A stretch of DNA of 46,691 nucleotides, from positions 1-46,691 of the forward strand of contig CATQIH010000008.1 of the NCBI GenBank assembly GCA_958296015.1, in the 5' to 3' direction. The stretch's first letter is position 1; every line of letters begins with the position of its first letter. The position numbers were made by a program, and so were the translations under genes. This DNA is from Cyclobacteriaceae bacterium (lineage in GTDB: Bacteria; Bacteroidota; Bacteroidia; Cytophagales; Cyclobacteriaceae). Below are positions 17,448 through 27,882 of this stretch, piece after piece. Under the pieces are notes generated by a model, which worked only from the letters and a program-made list of their open reading frames with translations, did not search any database and had not been told where the DNA came from.

Positions 17448-18989
17448 CTACCACTTTTTGCTCTGTTGAGTTAATAAGGCATCTGTACCTGCAACCCTAT
17501 CAGTTTTGCGCTCCAGATACTGATGAATAGCAGAAACAACAACTGAACCTTCTCCTACTGCCGAAGCCACTCTTTTGACAGAACCCGGACACAGGTCACC
17601 TACGGCAAAAATACCCGGCTGAGAGGTTTCATAGGCAAACTGCTCATTGCCTTGTGCCTGACCTGTCAGGATAAAAACCTTTTTCGTCCAGTGACAGTTG
17701 GCCGCCCAGCCAATCTGTATTAGGTTGTGCGCCAATCATGATGAACAGGGCATGCGTATTGATCGTTCTTTTCTCCCCTGTTTGCTTATTACACAGGACA
17801 AGGTGCTCCAAGCTTTTTCTACCTTGCAAATCACATATTTCCGAATGCGTGAGTACCTCTATGCGTGTATCCTGCACGATTCTCTCAGATAGGTAAGAAG
17901 ACATGGTGTCCTTTAATCCGTCGCCACGCACTACCACGTAGGTATGTTTGGCAAAGCGTGACAAAAACATGGCTGCCTGGCCAGCGGAGTTACCGCCACC
18001 CACAATGACCACTTCCGTACCCTGGCAATAGCGTGCTTCCAGGTTGGTGGCTACATAATAAATGCCCTGGCATTCGAACGCTTCTAGCCTATCCAGTGGA
18101 AGCCTTCGGTACTGAATGCCATTAGCCAGCAGAACGGCCCGCCCTTGTACACGTCTTTCATCGTCCAGGGAAATTTCAAAATGATCCGGCTTGACATACA
18201 GGTTTGTTGCCCTGCGGGGAGCGGTGATGCGGGCACCAAATTTAATTGCCTGCACCTCGCCCCGATAAGCCAGAGACGTGCCATCAATGCCACGGGGAAA
18301 ACCCAGGTAGTTTTCGATTCTGGAAGATGTACCTGCCTGTCCGCCAATGGCGGTACCTTCTATCACCAACACACCCAGGTCCTCTGAGGCTGCATAGATC
18401 GCTGCTGTCAGACCGGCTGGTCCGGCTCCTATCACCAGCAGGTCAAACAGTTCGTTGGTATTAGCCACCAGGTCGAGCCCCAGGGATGCGGCCAGTTCGC
18501 GTGGAGAAGGGTTGTGTAATACGTGTGCTTTGCCGGTGACAACAGCGGTGCCTGCATCCGGCAGCGCACAAAATTCAGCAAGTGCGGCTACGCCTTTCTT
18601 ATCCTTTCGGTCTACCCAGCGGTGCGGAATCTGGCTTCTGCTGGCAAATTCTAGCAGGCGCATGGCCGTTTTATCTCCTTCGTCACCAACGATGACCAAA
18701 CCGCCCTCGCCCCATTCCATCAACAATCGTCTGCGGGCAGCAAAGGCAGTGATGATCACATCACTCACCTCCGGTACCGTAGCAATCAAGGTGCGAAGCG
18801 TATCTTGAGGTACCACAATGACAGCACATTCCGTGCAGGCAATACCTGCAAAGAAAGTCTTCTGTCCCATCAGCATCCCGATCTCACCTACAAAATGCCT
18901 TTCCTTGATCAGGGTCACTACCCGGTCGTTGGCCCGGTCTACGATATTGACAGCTCCTGATGTTGTGATAAGTCGTGTACTGTTGTCAT
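17448..18989 (-). CDS. Thioredoxin-reductase-like flavoprotein with a truncated cyclic-nucleotide-binding domain (frameshifts)
   Basis: The central and C-terminal parts are a two-dinucleotide-domain flavoprotein: LLVIGAGPAGLTAAIYAASE binds FAD, GGQAGTSSRIENYLGFP follows, VVIVGGGNSAGQAAMFLS binds NAD(P), and GIFAVGDL closes FAD binding. The CxxC redox pair of true thioredoxin reductases is absent: CQGIYYVATNLEA stands where it would be. The N-terminus holds only the second half of a cNMP-binding fold (GAVNIVDRANDRVVTLIKERHFVGEIGMLMGQ). The first ~60 residues are missing, with no trace upstream. Two indels are inferred: a surplus T near 17685 (restores GFILTGQAQG), and one near 18950 joining MTTVHDLSQ at ATG 18989 to the rest. 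The downstream frame could instead start at GTG 18918. Confidence 0.75.
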
Positions 18990-19257
18990 GGTATGTTCTG
19001 GTTGTGTTTTATGACCAAATATAAGAAAGTAAAAGAAGAAAGCTTGCAGATTAGGTTCATTCCCTGTTTCCAGCCACTGTAGCGTCAACAAAAGCATACC
19101 TGCACTATTTGCAGTATCAAACCTGTCTTCGCCGGTGTGGCTTCTGAAAATGTTAGTTTCGGACAAATACAACGAGGAATTTTACCATTTTATTGAATAT
19201 AAACCCTGTTTTTTCATATATCAATAAAAAGATCGCAAAAAAGTTCATCAATTATTT

Positions 19258-19290
19258 TTTGTTTAAACGATTAAGCTTACATTACTTTTC
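19258..19290 (+). promoter_or_regulatory. Promoter of lacI (Bacteroidota type)
   Basis: TTTG at 19258-19261, a 21-base spacer, then TACTTTTC at 19283-19290, which matches TAnnTTTG at 7 of 8 positions. It lies 17 bases before the ATG at 19308, so the leader is short. The operator-like palindrome overlaps the -33 element and spacer, suited to self-repression. Confidence 0.55.
19261..19276. promoter_or_regulatory. LacI-family operator-like palindrome upstream of lacI
   Basis: GTTTAAACGATTAAGC has the central CG typical of LacI-family operators and 6 of 8 symmetric pairs. It matches the site at 20374-20389 at 13 of 16 positions. The consensus of the two is GYTTAAWCGATTARGC. Confidence 0.6.
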
Positions 19291-19307
19291 GTTAATATTT
19301 CCTATCA

Positions 19308-20336
19308 ATGAGCAAAAAGAAGGTTTCACTGAAAGATATAGCGCAAAAGGCAGGTGTATCTACAGCTTTGGTTTCATATGTTCTGAACGGAAAAGAAAAG
19401 GAAAGTCGTGTAGGTCAAGAGATCGCTGCTAGTATCAAAAAAATAGCAGAAGAGCTTAACTATCAGCCTAATTATGTAGCCAAAAGCTTGAGAAGTGGCA
19501 AAACCCATACGATAGGGTTAATTATTGCAGATATTTCAAATCCTTTTTTTGCCAACATTGCGCGTATCGTAGAGGATGAGGCCAGGAATCATGGGTTCAC
19601 TGTTATTATCGGTAGCTCTGATGAGAATGCAGATAAATCCTGGAACCTCCTAAACGTTCTGATACATAGACAAGTAGATGGTTTTATCATTGTATCTTCC
19701 GAGAACTCTGAAAAACAAATTTATCATTTAAAAGATAAGCATATTCCTTTTGTTCTATTAGACAGGCATTTTTCTGAAATACAAACTGATTTTGTCACTG
19801 TCAACAATTACAAAGCTTCTTATGATGCCGGTACACATCTTATACAACATGGATATCAAAGCATCGGAATGATTGCTTATAAATCTCAACTATTCCATAT
19901 GAAAGAAAGGATAAGAGGGTATTTGCATTCATTAAAGGAAAATGACATATCTTTTTATGACAACTGGTTGCAGGAAGTCAGGTTCAACTATATTAAAAAA
20001 GAAGTAAAGCTCGCTATAGATGCCATGCGGTCTTCTGAGCAACCTGTGGATGCTATTATTTTTGCTACTTACGGGTTGGCTGTCAATGGCCTAAAATATA
20101 TCAATGCATTGCATTTGAAGGTTCCTACAGATTTGGCTATCGTTAGTTTTGGACAAGCCGAGGGATTTGATCTTTATTACTGCCCTATCACCTATTTACG
20201 ACAGCCTATTGAAGATTTGGGTAAAACGGCAGTAGAACTGTTGGTCAAAAAGCTGAAAAATCCGGAGCAGGGGATGCAGCAAATTTTAATGGAAGCAAAA
20301 TTGATGATCAGAGATTCTTCAAGAAGAAAAAATTGA
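19308..20336 (+). CDS. LacI-family transcriptional regulator
   Basis: The 342-residue protein has a LacI helix-turn-helix at residues ~5-30 (VSLKDIAQKAGVSTALVSYVL) and hinge region LNYQPNYVAKSLRSGKT. The rest is a periplasmic-binding-protein-like sensor domain (HTIGLIIADISNPFFANIARI, DGFIIVSS, PFVLLDRHF, ITYLRQPIEDLG). Such proteins usually bind a sugar or sugar derivative and release DNA. Two near-identical palindromes, one in its own promoter and one in front of the next gene, are the likely targets. The gene is more AT-rich than the enzymes downstream. It heads the sugar-acid locus and is the only regulator between 19 and 38 kb, so it probably controls the whole locus. Confidence 0.9.
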   Translation: MSKKKVSLKDIAQKAGVSTALVSYVLNGKEKESRVGQEIAASIKKIAEELNYQPNYVAKSLRSGKTHTIGLIIADISNPFFANIARIVEDEARNHGFTVIIGSSDENADKSWNLLNVLIHRQVDGFIIVSSENSEKQIYHLKDKHIPFVLLDRHFSEIQTDFVTVNNYKASYDAGTHLIQHGYQSIGMIAYKSQLFHMKERIRGYLHSLKENDISFYDNWLQEVRFNYIKKEVKLAIDAMRSSEQPVDAIIFATYGLAVNGLKYINALHLKVPTDLAIVSFGQAEGFDLYYCPITYLRQPIEDLGKTAVELLVKKLKNPEQGMQQILMEAKLMIRDSSRRKN

Positions 20337-20371
20337 GTAATTATATGATTTATTGAGACAAGTTTGGTTAC

Positions 20372-20401
20372 TTGCTTAATCGATTAGGCAGCATACTATT
20401 T
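20372..20401 (+). promoter_or_regulatory. Promoter of the dehydratase operon
   Basis: TTG at 20372-20374, a 19-base spacer, then TACTATTT at 20394-20401, a weaker match to TAnnTTTG (5 of 8) at the correct spacing. It lies about 28 bases before the ATG at 20430. The operator palindrome fills the spacer, the classic position for repression. Confidence 0.45.
20374..20389. promoter_or_regulatory. LacI-family operator-like palindrome upstream of the dehydratase operon
   Basis: GCTTAATCGATTAGGC has 7 of 8 symmetric pairs, including a perfect 10-base core TAATCGATTA. Its similarity to 19261-19276 (13 of 16) and its place inside the promoter spacer support a binding site for the adjacent LacI protein. 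Confidence 0.65.
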
Positions 20402-20429
20402 ATTCAACAACCTCATAAAAATACTACTA

Positions 20430-21686
20430 ATGCAAAGAAGAAATTTTCTTAAAACTACGCTCCTAAGTTCTTCGGTAGCTATGGCAGGTTTTCCCCTGAT
20501 CAATCTGAAATCAGTATCCACTGCGGCAGCATCCAAACTGAAGATTACAAAAATCAGGTATTATGCTGCACCTGGCTACAACAAGCCGCTCTTCAACCAG
20601 GCGCGCGGCATTGTGGAGATCGAAACGGACGGTGGCATTACAGGTATCGGAGAAGGTGGCTCTAAAGACATGCTGGAACAGTGCGCTCAGATGATGATCG
20701 GAGAAGATCCTTTTCGCATAGAGCATATCTGGCAGCATGTATACCGGGGTATGTTTTATCCGCCCGGTCGGGAGAAACTGCACGCGTTGGGTGCACTGGA
20801 AATGGCACTTTGGGATATCAAAGGCAAAGCCCTGGGCGTACCTGTGTACGAACTGCTGGGTGGTGCCACCCGCGATTATGTGGAATGTTATGCCACCGGA
20901 TTCCAGGCTTCTACCGCAACAACCGAAGAAGGGAGAGCCAGAGACTGTATAGAAGCGGGATTAAGAGCATATCGCATCGGTCCGACCGGAGGTAATGGAG
21001 AAGTACCTTTTGACTTCTATGAAAATGCTGACAAAACCATCGCGTTTTGCCGGAGAATAGATGAAGCGGTAGGAGGTTCAGGCCACTGGGCTATTGACCT
21101 GCATACCCGCTTTGACAGGCCGGAAGCCATCAAGATTTGCCATGCACTGGAAGAACTGGAGCCTTATTTTGTGGAAGACATTATCCGCTCGGAGAATCCG
21201 GAAGTCTACAAGACAGTTCGTCAAATGACCAATGTACCCATCGCAGTGGGAGAACAGTTCGGAGATCGCTGGGACATTAACAAACTCATAGAAGATCAGC
21301 TTATTGACTACACCCGGGTGACTTTACCCAATACGGGAGGCATTTCGGAGTTCAAGAAGATAGCGGCTATCTGTGAGACGCATTATGTAGGAATGATCCC
21401 TCATTTTACAGGCCCCTTGTCTACGGCAGCACTGGTGCATGTGCTGGGTTCCAGCAGTCCCAACCGTTGTTTGATGGAGTTGGGTGGAGGAGAACCAGAA
21501 AAGCCCGCCTATTTTAATGAAGATTATATTAATTTTAAAAATGGCAAGCTGTATCTGAATCCGAGTCCTGGCCTGGGTGTAAAATTTAATCCTAAAAAGG
21601 CAGACTTTATCATGGAGATCGCCGAGAAGACCAAGTTCCCTCATCCGGTATTAAAAAGCCCGGATGGTGCTATTCATAACTGGTGA
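20430..21686 (+). CDS. Exported enolase-superfamily dehydratase, galactonate-dehydratase-type active site
   Basis: The 418-residue protein begins MQRRNFLKTTLLSSSVAMAG, a twin-arginine signal (RRNFLK), so it is predicted to be exported folded. The barrel has the Mg ligands Asp223 (IDLHTR), Glu249 (FVED) and Glu275 (VGEQFGDRW), plus His225, His325 (PHFTGP) and Glu350 (MELGG). From memory, E. coli D-galactonate dehydratase uses D183, H185, E209, E235, H285 and E310; the spacing here (+2, +26, +52, +102, +127) is identical. It would convert an aldonic acid to a 2-keto-3-deoxy acid. GalD-like family members accept several sugar acids, so the substrate is not fixed. It is the first gene behind the LacI-type operator. 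Confidence 0.85.
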   Translation: MQRRNFLKTTLLSSSVAMAGFPLINLKSVSTAAASKLKITKIRYYAAPGYNKPLFNQARGIVEIETDGGITGIGEGGSKDMLEQCAQMMIGEDPFRIEHIWQHVYRGMFYPPGREKLHALGALEMALWDIKGKALGVPVYELLGGATRDYVECYATGFQASTATTEEGRARDCIEAGLRAYRIGPTGGNGEVPFDFYENADKTIAFCRRIDEAVGGSGHWAIDLHTRFDRPEAIKICHALEELEPYFVEDIIRSENPEVYKTVRQMTNVPIAVGEQFGDRWDINKLIEDQLIDYTRVTLPNTGGISEFKKIAAICETHYVGMIPHFTGPLSTAALVHVLGSSSPNRCLMELGGGEPEKPAYFNEDYINFKNGKLYLNPSPGLGVKFNPKKADFIMEIAEKTKFPHPVLKSPDGAIHNW

Positions 21687-21752
21687 TCAAAAAAATAGCC
21701 AGGAAGGTGCTGATTTTTTAACTTTTTACCTATCACTAATACAACACAACAT

Positions 21753-24700
21753 ATGAAACACACCAGAGAACTATGCGCCTTGCTGCTGTTGGGCTGGCAA
21801 AGCTATGCTTTCGCGCAGGTCAACACCGTTGAAGGTAAAGTAACGGGTCCGGAAAGCGAAAGCGGAGGGCTTCCCGGAGTAAATGTACTTGTAGCTGGCA
21901 CAACCCAGGGTACAGTGACGGATACAGAGGGCAACTATCAGATAGAGGCATCTGATGATGCTACGCTGACCTTTTCTTATATTGGCTATGTTAGTCAGGC
22001 CGTAGCAGTCAATGGACGATCTCAAATCAATGTCATCATGAATTATGATGAAAAGGCATTGGATGAAGTGGTCGTTACTGCCCTTGGTATCAAACGAGAA
22101 TCTAAAAGTCTGGGATACGCCGTATCCACCGTAGAAGGCAAAGCCGTCTCTGTTAACCGTACTTCCAATGTGATGAGTTCTCTTCAGGGGAAAATAGCCG
22201 GCGTTAATATTTCGACAATGACTACAGGGCCTGCCGGCACCAGTAAAATTCGTATCAGGGGCCAGTCCTCTTTCAGTGGCCAGAACAACCCGCTGATCGT
22301 CATCAACGGTGTTCCGGTCGATAACTCCAACTATGCCCTGGGAGGAAACTATGGTTCCAGGGGGCAAAACAGTTCGGATGGAGGGGATGGACTTTCCAGC
22401 ATCAACCCTGATGATATTGAGACGATGACAGTGCTGAAAGGAGCTACAGCGGCGGCACTTTATGGTTCCCGTGCCAAAGATGGGGTGGTGATGATTACCA
22501 CAAAAGATGGTAGCAGAGGCGTTGGGCTGGGCATAGAGTACAATACGAACTTTACTACTGAAACTCCACTGGACTTTACTGATTTCCAGTATGAATATGG
22601 ACAGGGCGAACGAGGCGTACGCCCTACCAGTCCCTATCCTACCTCAGGGGTGTGGAGCTTTGGTGAAAAATTTGAACCAGGCATGACCCAGATTCTTTTT
22701 GATGACGAAGAGTGGCCTTATGAGCCTGTACGTAATAGAATCCGGAACTTTTATGATGTAGGTACCAACTGGACCAACACCGTCACCTTGACGAATGGCG
22801 GAGAGAAGGGAAGTTTTAGTCTTTCTTTTGCTAATACCGACAACAAAGGCATCATACCCAATGCTGAATTTGATAGACAAACGATCAATTTAGGTTTCAA
22901 TCAGAATATTACTAAAAAGTTGACGGCTCAGGGGAATATCAACTATTCTAATGAGGATAATCATAACCCACCTCAAATCAATACCCAAGATTTTGCCATC
23001 CCTACTGTAGTGGCTACACTGGCCAACTCGATGCCGCTGGAGGCACTCAAAAATAACCAGACGCTTCCCAACGGAGATGAGTTTGTTTTCTCTCGCTTTC
23101 TGGTTCGTAATAATCCATATTATTCTATGAGCCATCACTTTGAGAATATACGCAGGGATCGTCTTTTTGGAAACCTGGCATTACGCTACCAGTTCACCGA
23201 CTGGCTGTACCTACAGGGACGCATTGCTCAGGATTTTTACGTTCGCAACCAGGAGTACAACATTCCTAATGGCTACGCGCCCATTCCCAAAGCTCCCGAG
23301 GGTTTTGTGAATGGGTCTTATACCCAAGACGTGCGGCAGTTCCGCGAAGCCAACTATGACTTCCTGCTTGGAGCCAACCGGCCCCTGGGAGACAATTTTG
23401 CCCTAGATGTCACGCTTGGAGCCAACCGGCGGTATGTGCGTATGGATTATAACAGCGTGACGGTAAAGGATTTTATTCAGCCCGGATTGTATACGGTGAT
23501 GAATGGGCGTGAGAAAGACCCTCTTTATAGTTTGACAGCACGACAGGTAAACTCATTTTACGGGGCTGCTGAACTGTCCTACAAAGAATACGCATTCTTG
23601 AATGTTACGGCGCGCAACGATTGGTTTTCTACGCTCGCTCCTGGCAACCGAAGCATCCTGTACCCATCGGTGACCGGTAGCTTTGTCTTCTCTCAGGCTT
23701 TTGCCGACCTGCCCAACTGGCTGAATTTTGGAAAGGTTCGAGCGGCATATGCTGAGGTAGGAGATGATAATGTGGCTCCCTATTCCAACGCGCTATATTA
23801 TAATGTGGAAAATAATCTTTTCCCCACCCCTTCCGGACAACCTGTGCCCATCGGAGGCATCTATACCAATACCATTCCTAACAGCAACCTGCGACCTTTA
23901 CGGGTTTCGGAGGCGGAAGCTGGCATAGAACTAAAGTTATTCAATGATTTGGTAGGATTTGATTTTACCTATTATCGCAAAATTACTGAAGATCAAATCC
24001 TCGCTGCACAGGTGCCGGATGTCTCTGGCTACACCAGCAAATTGATCAACGTAGGGCGGAGCCTGAACCGTGGCCTTGAGGCGCTGCTGACGTTCACTCC
24101 GGTAAACAAGCCTTCTTTTCGTTGGGATGTGAGCATGAATGCTTCTTACAATACCTCGGAAGTGTTAACCTTGGGAACATCCTCTGCAGATACCATGATC
24201 ACCGTAGGTGGAGGTGGGGGGTAATTCACTACGACAGGTGGTGGGTAAGCCCATCGGACAACTGTTTGTTTTTGGGTATCTGCGGGACGATCAGGGCCGG
24301 AAAGTATTTGATGCAAACAGCGGGCGGCCTTTACGCGACCCTAACCCTATTGACGTAGGCACGGCCTTACCCAGGTATTTTGGCGGTATTACCAATACCT
24401 TTAACTACAAAGGACTCCGTTTGTCTGCGCTCATCGACTTTAAGCTGGGACACCAAATGATAGCCGGAGCCAATATGAACTACCTGCGTCACGGATTGCA
24501 CAAACGAACTTTGGTAGGACGGGCCGAAGGGTATGTTATAGGAGATGGGGTGAACCCTGATGGAGAAATTAATACAGTGCGTTCCGATATTCAGCCCTTT
24601 TATGAAGCCAATAACGTACTGGGCATTTATGAAGATTTTGTGTTCAACGCCGGGTTCTGGAAGCTACGCCAGATTACGCTGGGGTACGATTTTAGCCGAT

Positions 24701-24897
24701 TCTTACCGGAAAATCTTTTTATCAAAAGTTTGAGGTTAGACGTGGTGTCCAACAATGTGCTAGTGCTGAAGAAATGGACGGAAAATATGGATCCTGAACA
24801 GGTAAGCAATGCTTCTGACAACCAGCTCGGTTTGGATTTCTGGCCAAGTCTGCCCCCTACCCGGAGCCTTGGATTCAACCTTAACGTTAAGTTTTAA
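21753..24897 (+). CDS. SusC-type TonB-dependent transporter 1 (one frameshift in a G run)
   Basis: A signal peptide (LCALLLLGWQSYAFAQ) is followed by a carboxypeptidase-like domain (GLPGVNVLVAGTTQGTVTD) and the TonB box/plug LDEVVVTALGIKRESKSLGYAVS. Then come IRIRGQSSFSGQNNPLIVINGVPVDN, the SusC-specific ALYGSRAKDGVVMITTK, and a 22-strand barrel ending GFNLNVKF. Total length is about 1047 residues. The frame breaks in the run of six G at 24218-24223; with one G fewer the protein reads VGGGGGNSLRQVVGKPIGQLF and continues to the stop. With the following SusD lipoprotein it would import an oligosaccharide or glycoside across the outer membrane. Confidence 0.88.
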
Positions 24898-24943
24898 GCT
24901 GCTTGCAGTTTGATACCGCTACAACTACTAATCATTTAAGAAC

Positions 24944-26486
24944 ATGAACACGATAAAACTATATATTGGCAGTTTGCTTACCCTCTTCATGCTATTGGCT
25001 GGCTGTGAAGAAGGTTTTGATAAAATCAACACTGACAAAGTAAACCCCACTACCCTTGATCCCGCTATTGTGATGAATAAAGGTATCCTTGATGCCACCT
25101 ATCGCGATGGGGGCAGCACCTTACAGATGTTATCGTATAATTTTGGCATTGTGCAACAAGTCATCACGCCTTATGGCAGTTCACTGGCCGGGGCTAACTA
25201 CAATCAGACGAACACATCGAATACCCAGCGCGTATGGCAAAACTTTTACCAGAACGTTAATAAGCAGGTAGTGGATGTGGTAGATAAGACCCGTGATGAC
25301 CCTGAGCGTTCTAACCTGTATAACATGGCCCGTATCTGGAAGGCATATTCCTTTATGATTCTGACTGATACTTACGGGGATATTCCCTATTTTCAGGCGG
25401 GCAAAGGCTATTTAGAAGACATTACACAGGCTACATACGACCCGCAACAGGAAATATATATGGATATATTGAATGAACTGGACGAAGCTTCGGCGACTTT
25501 GGATGCTTCAAAGCCCGTTGAGAACAGCGACATTCTTTACGGAGGAGATGTGGCCCACTGGCAACGCCTGGGATACTCGCTGATGCTAAGGGCGGCCATG
25601 CGGCTGAGTAAAGTAGACCAGGCTACTGCACAAACCTATATTGCCAAAGCAGTGAGTGGCGGTTTAATGGAGTCAAATGCAGATAATGCCATGATCATCC
25701 ACACCGCACTATACAACAACTACATAGGCCAGCACTTATCTGCCCGTGAAAAAACCAATTATTATCTGGCTGCTCCCTTTGTCAGCTATTTGCAAGAAAA
25801 CAATGATCCCCGCCTTTCTTCAATCGCCATTCGGTATGTGGGAGCCACGGAGGGCCTGAGCAGACATTAGACCGGGCATCCACCGACCCTGATGTGCAGG
25901 TTGGTATGCCAGTGGGCTACGATGATGTATCGATCAATACCACGCTGGAAGAAAATGGGGTAGCCAGCCTTTGGGATTATTCACAGGTCAATATCTACAC
26001 CGTGCTCAAGGTGAATGCCCCGGAGTTTCATGTTACCTACTCGCAAACGCAGCTATTGCTGGCAGAAGCCGTGGTACGTGGCTGGGCAACAGGCGATGCA
26101 GCATCCCTGTTTGCCAGCGGCATCCGGGCCCATATGGAGCAAATGGCTCTCTACGATACGGATGCTGCTATTGAAGAGGCGGCCATTCAGACCTATCTCA
26201 ATGCTCACCCATTGAATATGGCAACCGCTTTGGAACAGATCAACACCCAATACTGGGTAGCCTCTTTTTTGAACGGTTCCGAGGCATGGGCCAACTTCAG
26301 GCGTAGTGGCTATCCTACCCTGGAGCCTAATCCGTATCCCGGTTCGAGATTACCGAAGATTTTATCCGGCGTATGCCTTATCCTGACAGTGAAATCATCA
26401 CCAATCAGGGAAACGTAAGCCAGGCCATTGCCCGGCAGGGACCGGATAACCTGGATACCCGCCTCTGGTGGGACGCGCCTCTGTAA
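24944..26486 (+). CDS. SusD/RagB-like outer-membrane lipoprotein 1 (two frameshifts)
   Basis: The lipobox is MLLAGC, with Cys21. The body matches the 'Susd and RagB outer membrane lipoprotein' (SusD-like_2) family: NTDKVNPTTLDPAIVMNKGIL, then IWKAYSFMILTDTYGDIPYFQAG and YGGDVAHWQRLGYSLMLRAAMRLS. Two indels are inferred. A G missing near 25855 breaks ATEG/PEQTLDRAS. Another base missing near 26342 hides the true C-terminus, which in the corrected frame reads FEITEDFIRRMPYPDSE and ends TRLWWDAPL at 26486, the expected end for this family. It is the surface glycan-binding lid of the SusC encoded 46 bases upstream. Confidence 0.85.
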
Positions 26487-26542
26487 TGCTATCCTTTTTT
26501 AGATTATATATTATTATCACTATCAACCAATTCGTTTTAATT

Positions 26543-27882
26543 ATGACACACAAAAGTAAATTCAACCGTAGGGATTCTATGAAGATGCTGGGTTTGGGTT
26601 CGGCAGCCATGCTAGGCATGATCGGAGGTATTCCTAAAGCGGAAGCACAAGAAAAATCTTCCTATGCCAAGGGAATGCCCCCGGTGAAAATCAAAAGCGT
26701 AAAAGCCATTACCACAAGCCCTAGCGGCTCCAACCTGGTGGTGGTGAAGGTAGAAACTACAGAACCGGGTCTTTATGGCCTGGGCTGCGCTACTTTCACA
26801 CAGAGGGCTTTTGCCGTACTGCCTGCAATAGAGTATCTCAATGAATTTGCCACTGTAAAGATGTAGACAACATCGAGGATATGTGGCAGTCTGCTTATGT
26901 CAGCTCCTACTGGCGTAACGGGCCTGTGCTAAATAACGCTTTAAGTGGCTTGAACCAGGCATTATGGGACATCAAAGGAAAAAGGGCGAACATGCCGGTT
27001 TACCAGCTTCTTGGCGGTAAGGTGCGATTTGCTATTCCCTGTTATATTCATGCCAATGGCAATAGCCCTGAGGAAGTGGCCGAAGATGTGCAAAACTTTA
27101 TGGGCCAGGGGTATAAATATATCCGTATCCAGCAGGGTGGCTATGGAGGCACCGGCATTTCCGGCACACCTGATTTTAAGCAAGCTGGCTTTGCCAAAGA
27201 AACTGACTCTTACATGAGCCAGGGGACTTATCTGGAGTCGGTTCCTAAAATGTTTGAGACTGTACGCAAAGCATGTGGTGAAGAGATAGAGCTACTTCAT
27301 GATATTCATGAGCGGGTATCTCCTATCGATGCGATTGGTATGATCAAAAACCTGGAAGAGTATCATCCCTTTTTCATTGAAGATCCTTTTTCTCCAGAAA
27401 ACATGGAGTGGTTCGAGCAGTTGCGTGCCAATACCACTGTTCCTATCGCTATGGGTGAGCTGTTTAACAACATCAATGAATTTAAAGAGCCGATGACCAA
27501 ACATTGGTTTGATTTTATCAGAATCCATGTTTCTCAGATTGGAGGTATCACGCCGGCGATGAAAGTAGCCCGTCTGGGTGAGTTTTATGGTATTCAAACA
27601 GCCTGGCATGGCCCGGGAGATGTATCTCCGGTAGGACATGCAGCTCAGGCGCATATGGATTACGCCCTTTGGAATTTTGGGATTCAGGAAGCTGCACTTT
27701 TCTCCGATGAACTGCGGGAAATTTTTCCCGGTGCTCCCACCATGGACAATGGTTATATGTCAGTCAATGAAGCTCCGGGTTTTGGCGTAGATATCAACGA
27801 AAAATTAGCCGCCAAATATCCTATGACAACTAAATCTAACTGGACGGTACGCAAAGACGATGGCACCATCATCCGCCCATAA
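26543..27882 (+). CDS. Exported enolase-superfamily dehydratase, mannonate-dehydratase (ManD/RspA) type (one frameshift)
   Basis: The start ATG at 26543 gives MTHKSKFNRRDSMKMLGLGSAAMLG, a twin-arginine-like export signal. The frame breaks near 26858; adding one G restores GKDVDNIEDMWQ, the standard enolase-superfamily continuation. Mg ligands are Asp at 27301 (HDIHERV), Glu at 27379 (FIEDP) and Glu at 27457 (MGELF). The catalytic His at 27607 lies in AWHGPGDVSPVGHAA, a ManD/RspA hallmark. Spacings of +26, +52 and +102 residues match ManD (D210, E236, E262, H312 from memory). Family members dehydrate D-mannonate and/or D-gluconate, often slowly. A second exported dehydratase in one operon suggests epimeric substrates. 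Confidence 0.83.

Larger units (their letters stand above)
18990..19307. other. Intergenic control region of lacI
   Basis: About 320 bases between the divergent flavoprotein and lacI genes. The right end holds the lacI promoter and an operator-like palindrome, listed separately. The left part has no recognisable gene; in particular, no reading frame here supplies the missing N-terminal half of the flavoprotein's cyclic-nucleotide domain. Confidence 0.5.

Noticed and set aside
24218-24223. G6 tract in susC1 as a phase-variable switch
   Set aside because: Similar single-base breaks occur in neighbouring genes and far more often near 40-46.7 kb, so error is the simpler explanation. It would need read-level evidence.
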